Part shown: in pieces, positions 1 through 7,599 of the stretch
Position numbering within the stretch: the stretch's first letter is position 1
Layout of the letters: every line of letters starts with the position of its first letter
DNA from: JBDNFP01 sp041689775
Lineage (GTDB): Bacteria; Bacteroidota; Bacteroidia; Cytophagales; Spirosomataceae
DNA: 26,250 nucleotides
Assembly (NCBI GenBank): GCA_041689775.1
Contig: JBDNFP010000344.1
Coordinates: 1-26,250, forward strand
Reading direction: 5' to 3'
Notes under the pieces: generated by a model
Told to the model about the DNA's origin: nothing
The model's input: only the letters and a program-made list of their open reading frames with translations
Database searches by the model: none
Translations under genes and position numbers: made by a program

Positions 1-343
1 CACAAATAAGTATTGGTTTCGTGAATCTGGTGCACTCAAATCTGATTTTCGTACGAAAAGAAATACCACGATAGACGATTCTAAGATAGAAATTGTGTTT
101 TTCCAATATAGATCGTTGTACATTTTAATGCGTTTAACCTGTTTTGGATTGGTAATGAGCATATTACACTGATAAATGAATATATCCAGTAAAAATATAA
201 TCATTTCTATGTAAATGGTTATATTTATCTTCCAGTTGTCTAATTGTCTAAAAGTGTGATAGATGAAGAAAAATAAATGCGGGAAAAGTTGTTAAAATAA
301 TACGGTTCTTTACTTTTATATTCTAACCAAAAGAAACCTTCCT
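1..343. other. AT-rich non-coding leader
   Basis: No convincing coding frame is present on either strand; every frame is broken by frequent stops. The stretch contains a perfect 14-bp palindrome, TTTTCGTACGAAAA at 46-59, and near its right end a likely promoter for the beta-helix gene. Nothing else is recognised. The upstream neighbour lies outside the window, so part of this may be its 3' region or a decayed sequence. Confidence 0.6.
289..318 (+). promoter_or_regulatory. Probable Bacteroidota-type promoter of the beta-helix/cytochrome pair
   Basis: A TTG at 289-291 is followed after 19 bases by TACTTTTA at 311-318, one mismatch from the TAnnTTTG -7 element of Bacteroidota. The start codon at 344 lies about 25 bases downstream, so the leader would be short. 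The assignment is by consensus and spacing only. Confidence 0.45.
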
Positions 344-1534
344 ATGAAGCACTGGCTACCTTTTATTCTTCTGTTTGCTACCCAAGTGGCTTTTGCACAG
401 GCAGATTTTCAAAAAAAACTACAAAGACAATTGATTTTGGCTGATGATGGGGATACCATTCGATTAGAGGCTGGTACCTTCTTTCTGACAAGTACCATGT
501 CACTGGAAGGCAAAAATGACATAACCCTGCTCGGAGCCGGAAAAGATCGGACTACACTCAGCTTTAAAGGACAAACCGAAGGCGCCGAAGGATTGCGGGT
601 GAGTAATGGTAAACGCATTGTATTAGAAAACTTTACGATACAGGATGCCAAAGGGGATGCTATCAAGACGATGAATGTGGAGGGTATTACCTTTCGACGA
701 GTAAAGACTGAGTGGACCGGCGAGCCCAAAGCTGAAAACGGAGGTTATGGACTATACCCGGTGCTTTGTCAGAATGTTCTGATTGAAGAATGTGAAGCCA
801 TCGGCGCTTCCGACGCTGGTATCTACGTGGGGCAGTCGCGGCATATCATTGTCCGAAACTCGCGAGCCTACCATAATGTGGCTGGTATCGAAATTGAAAA
901 CTCACAAATGGCGGATGTCTACGACAACGAAGCTACCGAAAATACGGGAGGTATATTGATATTTGATTTACCCGATCTGGAACAAAAAAAGGGCGGAAAC
1001 GTGCGGGTATTCAACAATAAGATACACCATAATAACTACCCTAATTTTGCCCCGGCTGGTAATATTGTTGCCACGGTACCGCAGGGAACGGGTATCCTGG
1101 TTTTGGCGACCAACGATGTAGAAATTTTTGATAATACTATTACCGCCAACAATAGCCTCGGTACTGGGGTAATCAGCTATTACACCACCGAAAAACCCAT
1201 AAAAGATCCGGAGTATTACCCATATCCAACCCGCATCTACATTCATGACAATGTGTATGAGCGGGATCGGGTGAGGTATCAGGGTAAAGGCCGGTTAGGT
1301 ATGCTTTTTCGGTATAAGCTCAGGTTTGGCAAGAAAGTGCCTGACATCGTTTTTGATGGCGTACTTGACGACAGCAGGAAAGGAGTGTTACCTTTGTGCA
1401 TCCAAAACAACCAAAATGCAAAGTTCGTGAACCTCGATGCAGCCAATGATTTCAAAAATGTTTCTCGTAATGCTACTCTCTACAACTGCACCCTTGATCC
1501 CTTGAAAAAAGCAGCATTAACCCTAAATAAATGA
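344..1534 (+). CDS. Secreted parallel beta-helix repeat protein
   Basis: The 396-residue protein begins with a signal peptide (hydrophobic residues 4-18, ending in AFAQA at 16-20), so it is exported. The body is a right-handed parallel beta-helix of about 22-residue coils with repeated patterns such as ITLLGAGKDRTTL, IVLENFTIQDAKG, VLIEECEAIGASDAGIYVG and VEIFDNTITANNS, as in pectate-lyase-like and carbohydrate-binding proteins. I recall a family of this length (TIGR03805-like) that typically sits next to the diheme cytochrome found here. The ATG at 344 is the first start after the promoter. Its stop overlaps the next start (ATGA, 1531-1534), so the two are probably translationally coupled. 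No catalytic residues can be assigned and the substrate is unknown. Confidence 0.85.
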   Translation: MKHWLPFILLFATQVAFAQADFQKKLQRQLILADDGDTIRLEAGTFFLTSTMSLEGKNDITLLGAGKDRTTLSFKGQTEGAEGLRVSNGKRIVLENFTIQDAKGDAIKTMNVEGITFRRVKTEWTGEPKAENGGYGLYPVLCQNVLIEECEAIGASDAGIYVGQSRHIIVRNSRAYHNVAGIEIENSQMADVYDNEATENTGGILIFDLPDLEQKKGGNVRVFNNKIHHNNYPNFAPAGNIVATVPQGTGILVLATNDVEIFDNTITANNSLGTGVISYYTTEKPIKDPEYYPYPTRIYIHDNVYERDRVRYQGKGRLGMLFRYKLRFGKKVPDIVFDGVLDDSRKGVLPLCIQNNQNAKFVNLDAANDFKNVSRNATLYNCTLDPLKKAALTLNK

Positions 1535-2589
1535 TACGTTCGATTCCAGTTTTCTTATTCTTAACGTTGGTAGGATTTTTGTGTGCCTTTAAGAGCGATT
1601 GGAGTGCCGGGGTGTTACCGGCGGCTCCGAAAGAGACTCTTTCCGAATATAGATTTTTTACCGGCGCCTTGGCCAAACAGGTTCCACAAGATGGAGTTAT
1701 GCCTTATGCGCTCAATACCCCCTTGTTTTCTGATTATGCCGAAAAACTACGTTTCGTGAAGATCCCGGTTGGTCAGCCGGTTGCTTATAATTCTGATAAT
1801 GTGCTGGATTTTCCGGTAGGTACCACCTTGATCAAAACATTCTACTATCCGGTTGATGCCCGCGATGCAGCCAAGGGACGGCGATTGATGGAAACCCGGC
1901 TATTACTCCATGAAGCTTCGGGCTGGAAGGCCTTGGAGTATATCTGGAACGACGAACAAACGGAGGCTTACCTGGAAGTAGCCGGTGATACCAAACCCGT
2001 GGCGTGGATCGATGCCAAGGGACAGAGTCAATCGTTGGTATATTCGATGCCCAACCTGAATCAGTGTAAAGGATGCCACAATAAAAATGAAAAAATGACC
2101 CCGATTGGCCCATCCGTACGGCAACTGAACGGCGAGCTGAACTACGGAGAAACTACCGAAAATCAACTGGCGCACTGGCAAGAAACGGGACTGCTAACCT
2201 CCATGCCTGCTCTTGAAACGATTCCGAAGCTACCTAAATGGAATGATGCCACGGCCGGAACCATAGAAAGCCGGGCGCGTGCTTGGTTGGATATTAACTG
2301 TGCTCATTGCCATAGCCCATCGGGTCCTGCCCGAACCTCTGGTCTGTTTTTGCACTGGCAGGAAACAGATCCAACGCACCTGGGAGTAATGAAAACCCCG
2401 GTAGCCGCCGGACGCGGCTCAGGGGGAAGAGAGTACAGTATTGTACCTGGTGAGCCCGATAAGTCTATCCTGATGTACCGTATTTCTTCCGAAGACCCTG
2501 GTGCCATGATGCCAGAGTTAGGTCGTAAAACCACCCACCTGGAAGGGGTGGCGCTCGTAAGAGAGTGGATAGAGACCCTTGCGAGGTAA
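1531..2589 (+). CDS. SO2930-family diheme c-type cytochrome
   Basis: The 352-residue protein has an N-terminal hydrophobic export segment (residues 5-20) and two heme c sites: CKGCH at 179-183 and CAHCH at 257-261. A Met pair at 326-327 (GAMMPELG) is a candidate distal ligand for the second heme. The first 170 residues form a family-specific domain (YALNTPLFSDYAEKLRF, about 59-75) followed by the cytochrome part. It belongs to the SO2930/HNE_0200 group, which pairs with beta-helix proteins such as the preceding gene. Periplasmic electron transfer is likely; donor and acceptor are not known. A Cys at 18 in the leader (FLCAF) might be lipidated, but it is not a good lipobox. The gene ends shortly before the Rrf2 promoter. 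Confidence 0.88.
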   Translation: MIRSIPVFLFLTLVGFLCAFKSDWSAGVLPAAPKETLSEYRFFTGALAKQVPQDGVMPYALNTPLFSDYAEKLRFVKIPVGQPVAYNSDNVLDFPVGTTLIKTFYYPVDARDAAKGRRLMETRLLLHEASGWKALEYIWNDEQTEAYLEVAGDTKPVAWIDAKGQSQSLVYSMPNLNQCKGCHNKNEKMTPIGPSVRQLNGELNYGETTENQLAHWQETGLLTSMPALETIPKLPKWNDATAGTIESRARAWLDINCAHCHSPSGPARTSGLFLHWQETDPTHLGVMKTPVAAGRGSGGREYSIVPGEPDKSILMYRISSEDPGAMMPELGRKTTHLEGVALVREWIETLAR

Positions 2590-2591
2590 GG

Positions 2592-2624
2592 TTCTGTAAT
2601 TCTTTAAAAGAATTAGTATATTTG
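2592..2624 (+). promoter_or_regulatory. Probable promoter of the Rrf2 gene
   Basis: TATATTTG at 2617-2624 is an exact TAnnTTTG match, 38 bases before the ATG at 2663. A weak upstream element (TTCTG, 2592-2596) sits 20 bases before it. The palindrome at 2598-2614 fills the spacer. Confidence 0.5.
2598..2614. promoter_or_regulatory. 17-bp perfect palindrome, candidate Rrf2 operator
   Basis: AATTCTTTAAAAGAATT has 8-bp arms around a central A. It lies just upstream of the -7 element TATATTTG, in the expected spacer, where a bound dimer would block RNA polymerase. No T-run follows, so it is not a good terminator for the cytochrome gene. Autoregulation through it is inferred. Confidence 0.5.
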
Positions 2625-2662
2625 GTCTACCTAATTAAAAGACTTATCTGGTCCTCCTACCT

Positions 2663-3088
2663 ATGATTTCGAAAAAAGCAAAATACGCACTAAAAGCGCT
2701 TAAAGTTCTGGCTGAGCATTATGGAAAAGGTCCCGTCCTGATTTCTTACATTGCAGAAAAGGAGAAAATCCCCAAAAAATTCCTGGAAGCAATTCTGCTT
2801 GACTTGCGGAATAATGGCGTGTTACAAAGTCAGAAGGGAAAAGGAGGAGGGTATCTGTTACGTATTCCACCCAGCGAAGTCAAGTTCTCAAAGGTGCTCC
2901 GTATTATCGATGGTCCTATTGCACCTACCTTATGTGTGTCGTTGTTTTTCTACGGAAAATGTGACGACTGCGTTAATGAAGGTACCTGTACGCTGCGATC
3001 TGTGATGGAAAAGTGGCGCGATGCCAACCTGGCTGTTTTGGATGAAACTACCCTCACCGACCTACTTCCTTCGGATGTGAACGAGTAG
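2663..3088 (+). CDS. Rrf2-family transcriptional regulator
   Basis: This is a 141-residue winged-helix regulator. The N-terminus (MISKKAKYALKALKVLAEHY) and the wing (LQSQKGKGGGYLLRIPPSEV, about 54-73) are classic Rrf2/IscR. Four cysteines at 91, 100, 103 and 109 lie where Rrf2 proteins bind an Fe-S cluster, so it may sense iron-sulphur status, nitric oxide or redox state; three such Cys are usual and the ligand set here is not certain. A 17-bp palindrome in its promoter suggests autoregulation. It follows the cytochrome gene on the same strand but has its own promoter. Its last 35 bases overlap the 3' end of the convergent GT39-like gene. Confidence 0.92.
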   Translation: MISKKAKYALKALKVLAEHYGKGPVLISYIAEKEKIPKKFLEAILLDLRNNGVLQSQKGKGGGYLLRIPPSEVKFSKVLRIIDGPIAPTLCVSLFFYGKCDDCVNEGTCTLRSVMEKWRDANLAVLDETTLTDLLPSDVNE

Positions 3089-4712
3089 GCACGCGATCCT
3101 TGCGAACATAGAGCCTTGAGCTGTCAAAAGCACCTAGATAGCTATAGTGATCAGAAACATAGTCAGCTAGGGCGGGGAAATTCTCGTAGCCCTGGCTTTT
3201 TACATCCTGTACCCATAGGCTGTTTTTCCCAACGGCATCGATGAATACGGCCGGCTGAGTTCTACGCAGGTCATTAATAAATCGTTCACGGTATACATCG
3301 CGTAGCGGATGCTGAAAAATACAACGCTCCGTATGATTCTCGGCGGTTCCCTGCGCGAGTTGAGCCTCCACGTAATAGCTACACTGCCACCCCCATACAA
3401 CCATCTGATCGTTTGGGTTAGTATACGCTTTCAGTGCTTTCACAACAGGACTTTCTGGTAGAGTGGTAGCCCCTACCGAAACCAATGTATTCAACTGTCT
3501 TGTTTTATAAAACGACAGGGCATCCTGTACCCCAAACCACCCCAGTATCAAAGCGGGGACCAGGAAAGTAAGGTACTTATGTTGAGAGAGCCTTTGCACA
3601 GGAAATGCGAAAGTTAAGGCGATTGGGTACACGCAGAAATTAAGATAGTGAACAAACAAATGACCCGTCTTGGTTGCTGCGTATATTGCTGCCAGGCCAT
3701 AGCCCAGAATAAGTAGGGGTAGAAACAGGCTTTGCTCCCTAACCGGATGGGGGGGCTGGCTACGGCGTCCGGAAATAAGGCCTGCAATGAGTACTAGGGT
3801 TGCAATGAATAGCAAAGCAGTAAAATCAGGGCTGGTTATAATCAGTTGCCCCAACTGAGTCGGGATATCTCTTAATCCAGCCCCACTGGCGTAGACCACA
3901 TTGCCGAGAATATAAAAATTAATGAAGTCCTGATAGACTCCGTGGTAGGAGATCCAGACCATAGCCATAGCCGGAAATGAAATTCCCCCTAGTAGTAGTA
4001 CTAACAGAGGTTTGAAACGTTTTGTCTTTTGGTAGTATTGATAGGTAATGAAAAGCCCTGCCAGCACAAGTATGGCCGCCTGAGGTACCGCCTGTAATTT
4101 AGTAAAAGGGACCATACCCGCGAGAAAACCAAGCATGTAGGCCGGTATAGTAGATACAGTTTTGTTAGTATGTAAAATAGCCACCAACGTCAGGCAGGCA
4201 TTTAACAGCAGTAACGGCAATTGTTCACTGGTATAATTGACAAAGTCTGTTTCCTGTGTAAATGCATAGAACAAAAGAGGTACTAAGAGGATAATTTTGG
4301 CGATAGTAGTACTGAACCAGCATCGTAAAGCCACGAAGAAGAACATCAACGAGCCTGCAGTACATAGTAAACCCATGCTACGGGCCGCGGTATAGTCAAG
4401 TTGAAACCCTAGCAAACGGGGTACAACGAGCAGATAATTATCAAGGGGACCAATGGTTGTTCCATCCACTGACCTCCAATAGATAGGATCAAGGTAAAGC
4501 GTGAGTGCGTGGCTCAGCATTTGACTTTCGTCAGCATTGAGTTCACGGTTAAAGACGATAGTAGGAAGGCGCATCATGACCAACAGACCCACGGCTGCCA
4601 GTAAGAATAATGCATTCGGGATACGGTTTTTTAGATTCAACCCAAGTACTACTATTACCAGAGTATAGGCTAAAAACCAATAAACAGTTGGGGATGAATC
4701 AAAAGACAGCAT
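3054..4712 (-). CDS. GT39-like multi-membrane glycosyltransferase
   Basis: The 552-residue protein has roughly eleven hydrophobic segments across residues 10-420 and a soluble C-terminal tail from about 440. The acidic pair D61-E62 (NADESQ) lies in the first extracytoplasmic loop, the position of the catalytic Asp/Glu of PMT/ArnT-type (GT-C) enzymes that use polyprenyl-phosphate sugars. It is probably an inner-membrane sugar transferase acting on the periplasmic side. It follows the GT2 gene on the same strand after 124 bases, and the GT2 plausibly makes its lipid-linked donor. Acceptor and sugar are unknown. The 3' end overlaps the Rrf2 gene by 35 bases, tail to tail. Only the fold and the loop motif support the call, so an O-antigen-type membrane protein remains possible. 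Confidence 0.7.
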   Translation of the reverse strand: MLSFDSSPTVYWFLAYTLVIVVLGLNLKNRIPNALFLLAAVGLLVMMRLPTIVFNRELNADESQMLSHALTLYLDPIYWRSVDGTTIGPLDNYLLVVPRLLGFQLDYTAARSMGLLCTAGSLMFFFVALRCWFSTTIAKIILLVPLLFYAFTQETDFVNYTSEQLPLLLLNACLTLVAILHTNKTVSTIPAYMLGFLAGMVPFTKLQAVPQAAILVLAGLFITYQYYQKTKRFKPLLVLLLGGISFPAMAMVWISYHGVYQDFINFYILGNVVYASGAGLRDIPTQLGQLIITSPDFTALLFIATLVLIAGLISGRRSQPPHPVREQSLFLPLLILGYGLAAIYAATKTGHLFVHYLNFCVYPIALTFAFPVQRLSQHKYLTFLVPALILGWFGVQDALSFYKTRQLNTLVSVGATTLPESPVVKALKAYTNPNDQMVVWGWQCSYYVEAQLAQGTAENHTERCIFQHPLRDVYRERFINDLRRTQPAVFIDAVGKNSLWVQDVKSQGYENFPALADYVSDHYSYLGAFDSSRLYVRKDRVPTRSHPKEVGR

Positions 4713-4725
4713 AGACTACATAAGT

Positions 4726-4763
4726 AGCTAACAGCTATTAGTTTGTAGTTGTTAGCTTTTTTT
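4726..4763 (+). terminator. Strong stem-loop with T-run, plus-strand orientation
   Basis: AGCTAACAGCTA (4726-4737) pairs with TAGTTGTTAGCT (4746-4757) over 12 bp with one G-U pair, closing an 8-base loop, and is followed by seven T (4757-4763). Read on the plus strand it looks like an intrinsic terminator, but no plus-strand gene ends here; the flanking GT2 and GT39-like genes are on the minus strand. It might stop antisense transcription or act as an intercistronic mRNA structure. Confidence 0.45.
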
Positions 4764-4836
4764 AAGTATTTGATAAATAGAATATTAGCTATGAATTTAG
4801 CCAAATTAATAGTACAAACTAATTCTGCATTAGAAC

Positions 4837-5784
4837 TTATGCGATTGTTTCGACACTTTCTACAAAATCACGGTAATGAATCGCTGGTATAAAATGCTGT
4901 TGAGTACGGTATTGAAGTACCATAAATACCATAAATAGCGAGATTAGAAACGATTGCATCATCACGATGAGCAGAGTGCTACTCAGCATTGAGGCCCAAC
5001 CTGGCGTAGCGTTACCGATCAACTTTAAGAATAAAATTATGCAAATTACTGCTAATACCACGCCAGACATGATGATAGAACTGATGAGGATACGTACAGC
5101 TGTTGTGTCAATAAGTACCGAAATAGCGCTAAGTCCGTGCAGAATCAGTGACACAAAGTTCATTTTGCTACTACCTGCTAATCTTTTGCCGCGCTCAATC
5201 GCTACCCCATCGTAGGGGATTCGTGACCGGATGACACCACCGGGATAATTATTCCATATCTCCGAAACCCGGACAAGGTTTTGTAAGCGACGCTGTGGAA
5301 TAAGGCTAAAATTGCCGAATGTGATTGCTTTCCCGGTGAGCAGCTTGAAAACAGATTTGTAAACAACGTAGAAGAAACGGAATAAAAAGCTTTCGTGCCT
5401 CTTACTGCGCTCGGCGAAAATAATTTTTCCGGGTACCTGAGCAGATCTGGCAAAGAGGGTATTGATATCGTTCGGAGCATCTTCTCCATCAGCATCCATC
5501 ACTACTACTTTATCGCAGGGGAGTTTCTCTGCGATGTAAGACAAGCCAATAGCGATGGCTCGTTGATGACCCAGGTTTCGATAAAGGCGAAGAACCTGTA
5601 TGCATTTTCCCTTGAAAGCAGGGAAAGGTGTAGTCCTGTCAATAGAAGAACAATCATCTACGATCAATACTGACGTAGTAGCGAGTATTTCGCTGGCAAC
5701 GTCAGTATTGATTTTTTCGATTAGAAGGTTTAACGCCTCCCAGTCATTAAATTGAGGCAGTAAGATGATGTACTGTTCAGGCAT
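4837..5784 (-). CDS. Polyprenyl-phosphate-type family 2 glycosyltransferase
   Basis: The 315-residue protein has a GT-A domain (1-215) with IVDDCSS at 41-47, NLGHQRA at 70-76 and MDADGED at 96-102, the nucleotide-sugar and metal-binding motifs of the DPM1/GtrB/ArnC group. Two C-terminal membrane segments follow (about 229-254 and 270-292). This architecture matches enzymes that transfer a sugar from a nucleotide to undecaprenyl phosphate on the cytoplasmic face. Only 21 bases separate it from the epimerase gene upstream, so the two are an operon; the GT39-like gene follows. The epimerase probably makes the sugar, this protein loads it onto the lipid, and GT39 uses it. Sugar identity is inferred only as a CDP- or UDP-hexose derivative. 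Confidence 0.85.
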   Translation of the reverse strand: MPEQYIILLPQFNDWEALNLLIEKINTDVASEILATTSVLIVDDCSSIDRTTPFPAFKGKCIQVLRLYRNLGHQRAIAIGLSYIAEKLPCDKVVVMDADGEDAPNDINTLFARSAQVPGKIIFAERSKRHESFLFRFFYVVYKSVFKLLTGKAITFGNFSLIPQRRLQNLVRVSEIWNNYPGGVIRSRIPYDGVAIERGKRLAGSSKMNFVSLILHGLSAISVLIDTTAVRILISSIIMSGVVLAVICIILFLKLIGNATPGWASMLSSTLLIVMMQSFLISLFMVFMVLQYRTQQHFIPAIHYRDFVESVETIA

Positions 5785-5805
5785 TGTAAAAAGTGGGATA
5801 TAAAA

Positions 5806-6882
5806 TTAGGCTATATTCCCAGCCAAACGGGCGGCAATACCATCGTGAATTTGGGTCAGAGTTTCTTCCAGACCGTATTCCCAGTTCCAACCAGGATAGT
5901 GAGCCTTGAATTTAGTAAGGTCACTTACATACCAGATATGGTCTCCTACGCGATTCGTTTCTGAATACGAATGCGACAGCTTTTTGCCGGAAATTTGCTC
6001 ACAAAGCGCTATAGCTTCGATCATGGAGCAGTTCGCGAAGCGTCCACCGCCTGCATTATATACTTCACCGGCGCGAGGGTTCTGATAAAAGTGCCAAAAC
6101 ATACTCACCAGGTCGTGGCTGTGAATATTGTCGCGCACCTGCTTTCCCTTGTACCCAAAGATAGTGTAGTGATTTCCGGTAATGGCGCATTTCATTAAAT
6201 AGGCCAAAAATCCGTGTAGTTGAGCACCCGAGTGGTTAGGTCCGGTGAGGCAACCACCCCGGAATACTCCCGTCTTCATACCAAAGTACCGGCCATACTC
6301 CTGAACCATGATATCGGCAGCTACCTTAGAAGCGCCAAAAATTGAGTGCTTAGTATGGTCAATGCTGTGCTGCTCGTCAATTCCGTTTTTAAAGTATGGG
6401 TGACTTTCATCAATTTCCCAACGGGTTTCCAACTCTACCAGGGGTAGGTAGTTAGGGTTGTCGCCGTATACTTTATTGGTAGAGGTAAAGATGAAGACCG
6501 CCTCAGGGCAATTGAGCCGGGTCATTTCCAGCATATTAAGTGTACCAACGGCATTTACATTGAAGTCTGTAAATGGCTCGCGAGCGGCCCAGTCGTGGCT
6601 GGGTTGCGCTGCGGTATGCACAATCATTTTAATATCGGTACCGTACTCCTTAAAAATGGGTTCCAATTGGCTCACCTCCCGGATGTCGGCACTGTAATGC
6701 TTGTAGTTGCTAAAACCTTCCTCCAAGCGGTTTCGATTCCATTCGGTACTGCCGTCGGCGCCAAAGAAATATTGACGAAGGTTATTATCCAGTCCAATAA
6801 CTAAGTCGAATTTATCGGCTAAAAAAGCGACTGACTCACTCCCAATCAAACCGGCAGAACCTGTTACTAATGCGATATTCAT
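5806..6882 (-). CDS. NAD-dependent sugar epimerase/dehydratase, CDP-paratose 2-epimerase-like
   Basis: The 358-residue protein is an extended short-chain dehydrogenase. The Rossmann motif GSAGLIG is at 8-14, AAQPSHDWA at 91-99 and the catalytic-loop segment TSTNKVYGDNPN at 133-144; these resemble CDP-paratose (CDP-tyvelose) 2-epimerase. The YxxxK motif reads FGASK (F182, K186): the general-acid/base Tyr is replaced by Phe, and the codon is clearly TTT. It may be characteristic of a subfamily or mean altered chemistry. It is the first gene of the minus-strand cluster and ends 21 bases before the GT2. Substrate is unproven; UDP-glucose 4-epimerase and dTDP-glucose dehydratase are less likely on the local motifs. 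Confidence 0.85.
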   Translation of the reverse strand: MNIALVTGSAGLIGSESVAFLADKFDLVIGLDNNLRQYFFGADGSTEWNRNRLEEGFSNYKHYSADIREVSQLEPIFKEYGTDIKMIVHTAAQPSHDWAAREPFTDFNVNAVGTLNMLEMTRLNCPEAVFIFTSTNKVYGDNPNYLPLVELETRWEIDESHPYFKNGIDEQHSIDHTKHSIFGASKVAADIMVQEYGRYFGMKTGVFRGGCLTGPNHSGAQLHGFLAYLMKCAITGNHYTIFGYKGKQVRDNIHSHDLVSMFWHFYQNPRAGEVYNAGGGRFANCSMIEAIALCEQISGKKLSHSYSETNRVGDHIWYVSDLTKFKAHYPGWNWEYGLEETLTQIHDGIAARLAGNIA

Positions 6883-7046
6883 CGTTGATAGTGCTTATTT
6901 ATAGATGGCTACGTAGAAAAAATACTATTCTTTACTTTTTGTAGGAAGCGTAAAGTAAACTAAAAAAGTTTAATTGTCCCAAAATGCGAGTAGCTTGACT
7001 TGCTGAATGGAAGCAGTATTTGAGGTGCAATGGGAATACAATAATG

Positions 7047-7078
7047 AAAAAAGCAGCATCCGTAAGAAGATGCTGCTT
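7047..7078 (-). terminator. Intrinsic terminator of the small lipoprotein gene
   Basis: AAGCAGCATC (7051-7060) and GATGCTGCTT (7069-7078) form a 10-bp stem with an 8-base loop. On the minus strand it is followed by six T (7052-7047). It lies 23 bases past the lipoprotein stop and isolates that gene from the epimerase cluster. Confidence 0.85.
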
Positions 7079-7101
7079 TCTTTATATTATCTAATATCGT
7101 C

Positions 7102-7350
7102 TTAGTTTCCCTTGGCTATACTGCCACTTCCGAACATTTTGTCACGGATGGCATTGACCCGTTTTTCAACATCGGGGTTCTCTTCGTATTTGTTAGCTAG
7201 CTGACGAGCAGAAGAGTCAGGGTTTACACCATATACCCACTCGCTTTCGGCGCGTACGTCCAACTGTTCAGCATTATTGTATTTTTGATATTCGCAGGAG
7301 GATAACAACGTTACACCTGCTACCAATGCGGCTATCTTTCTGAATTTCAT
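7102..7350 (-). CDS. Small lipoprotein of unknown function
   Basis: The 82-residue protein has a charged start (MKFRK), a hydrophobic core and a lipobox LLSSC with Cys at 19, so it should be lipidated and anchored to a membrane. The mature part of about 63 residues is hydrophilic, with WVYGVNPDSSARQLANKYE and a C-terminal helix-prone region (VEKRVNAIRDKMF). I do not recognise the family. It is a single-gene unit: a good promoter upstream (7378-7409) and a strong terminator downstream suggest efficient, independent expression. Length and gene size are in the usual range for Bacteroidota lipoproteins of unknown role. Confidence 0.8.
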   Translation of the reverse strand: MKFRKIAALVAGVTLLSSCEYQKYNNAEQLDVRAESEWVYGVNPDSSARQLANKYEENPDVEKRVNAIRDKMFGSGSIAKGN

Positions 7351-7377
7351 TGTTGTTTTGTGTAAATAAGTTTAGTG

Positions 7378-7409
7378 CAAAAGTAAAGGCCTTTTCCTGT
7401 ATCACCAAA
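7378..7409 (-). promoter_or_regulatory. Bacteroidota-type promoter of the small lipoprotein gene
   Basis: On the minus strand TTTG (7409-7406), 20 bases, then TACTTTTG (7385-7378), an exact TAnnTTTG match. The start codon is 27 bases downstream of the -7 element. Confidence 0.7.
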
Positions 7410-7513
7410 TCAAATGGGGTTGTTTTTGCCTATGTTTTTTAAATATGACCAGGGTTCGGGTTGCCTTTACAGAATGATATTGCCTCAGAGCAGGGGGAAT
7501 CGGGATAAATAAA

Positions 7514-7529
7514 AGTATGCTTGCATACT
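7514..7529. promoter_or_regulatory. 16-bp perfect palindrome, candidate MarR operator
   Basis: AGTATGCTTGCATACT has perfect 7-bp arms around TT. It lies 16 bases before the -7 element TACATTTG and covers the -33 position, the usual place for MarR-family autorepression. Size and symmetry fit a MarR dimer. No second copy was seen before the FadN-like gene. Confidence 0.65.
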
Positions 7530-7553
7530 AATTAAGAGAATTTCTTACATTTG
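7521..7553 (+). promoter_or_regulatory. Probable promoter of the marR-fadN unit
   Basis: TACATTTG at 7546-7553 matches TAnnTTTG exactly. A TTG at 7521-7523, inside the palindrome, is 22 bases upstream, slightly long for the -33 element. The ATG at 7600 is 46 bases downstream. Confidence 0.55.
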
Positions 7554-7599
7554 TGGCACTACCCTCACGAAATTGACACCGAAAGGCACTATAAAAGAC

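Noticed and set aside
2598..2614. Palindrome as terminator of the cytochrome gene
   Set aside because: The stem is AT-only and no T-run follows; its place in the Rrf2 promoter fits an operator better.
7573..7599. TTG start of the MarR regulator
   Set aside because: The nine extra residues are not MarR-like and an ATG follows at 7600 at the normal distance from the promoter.
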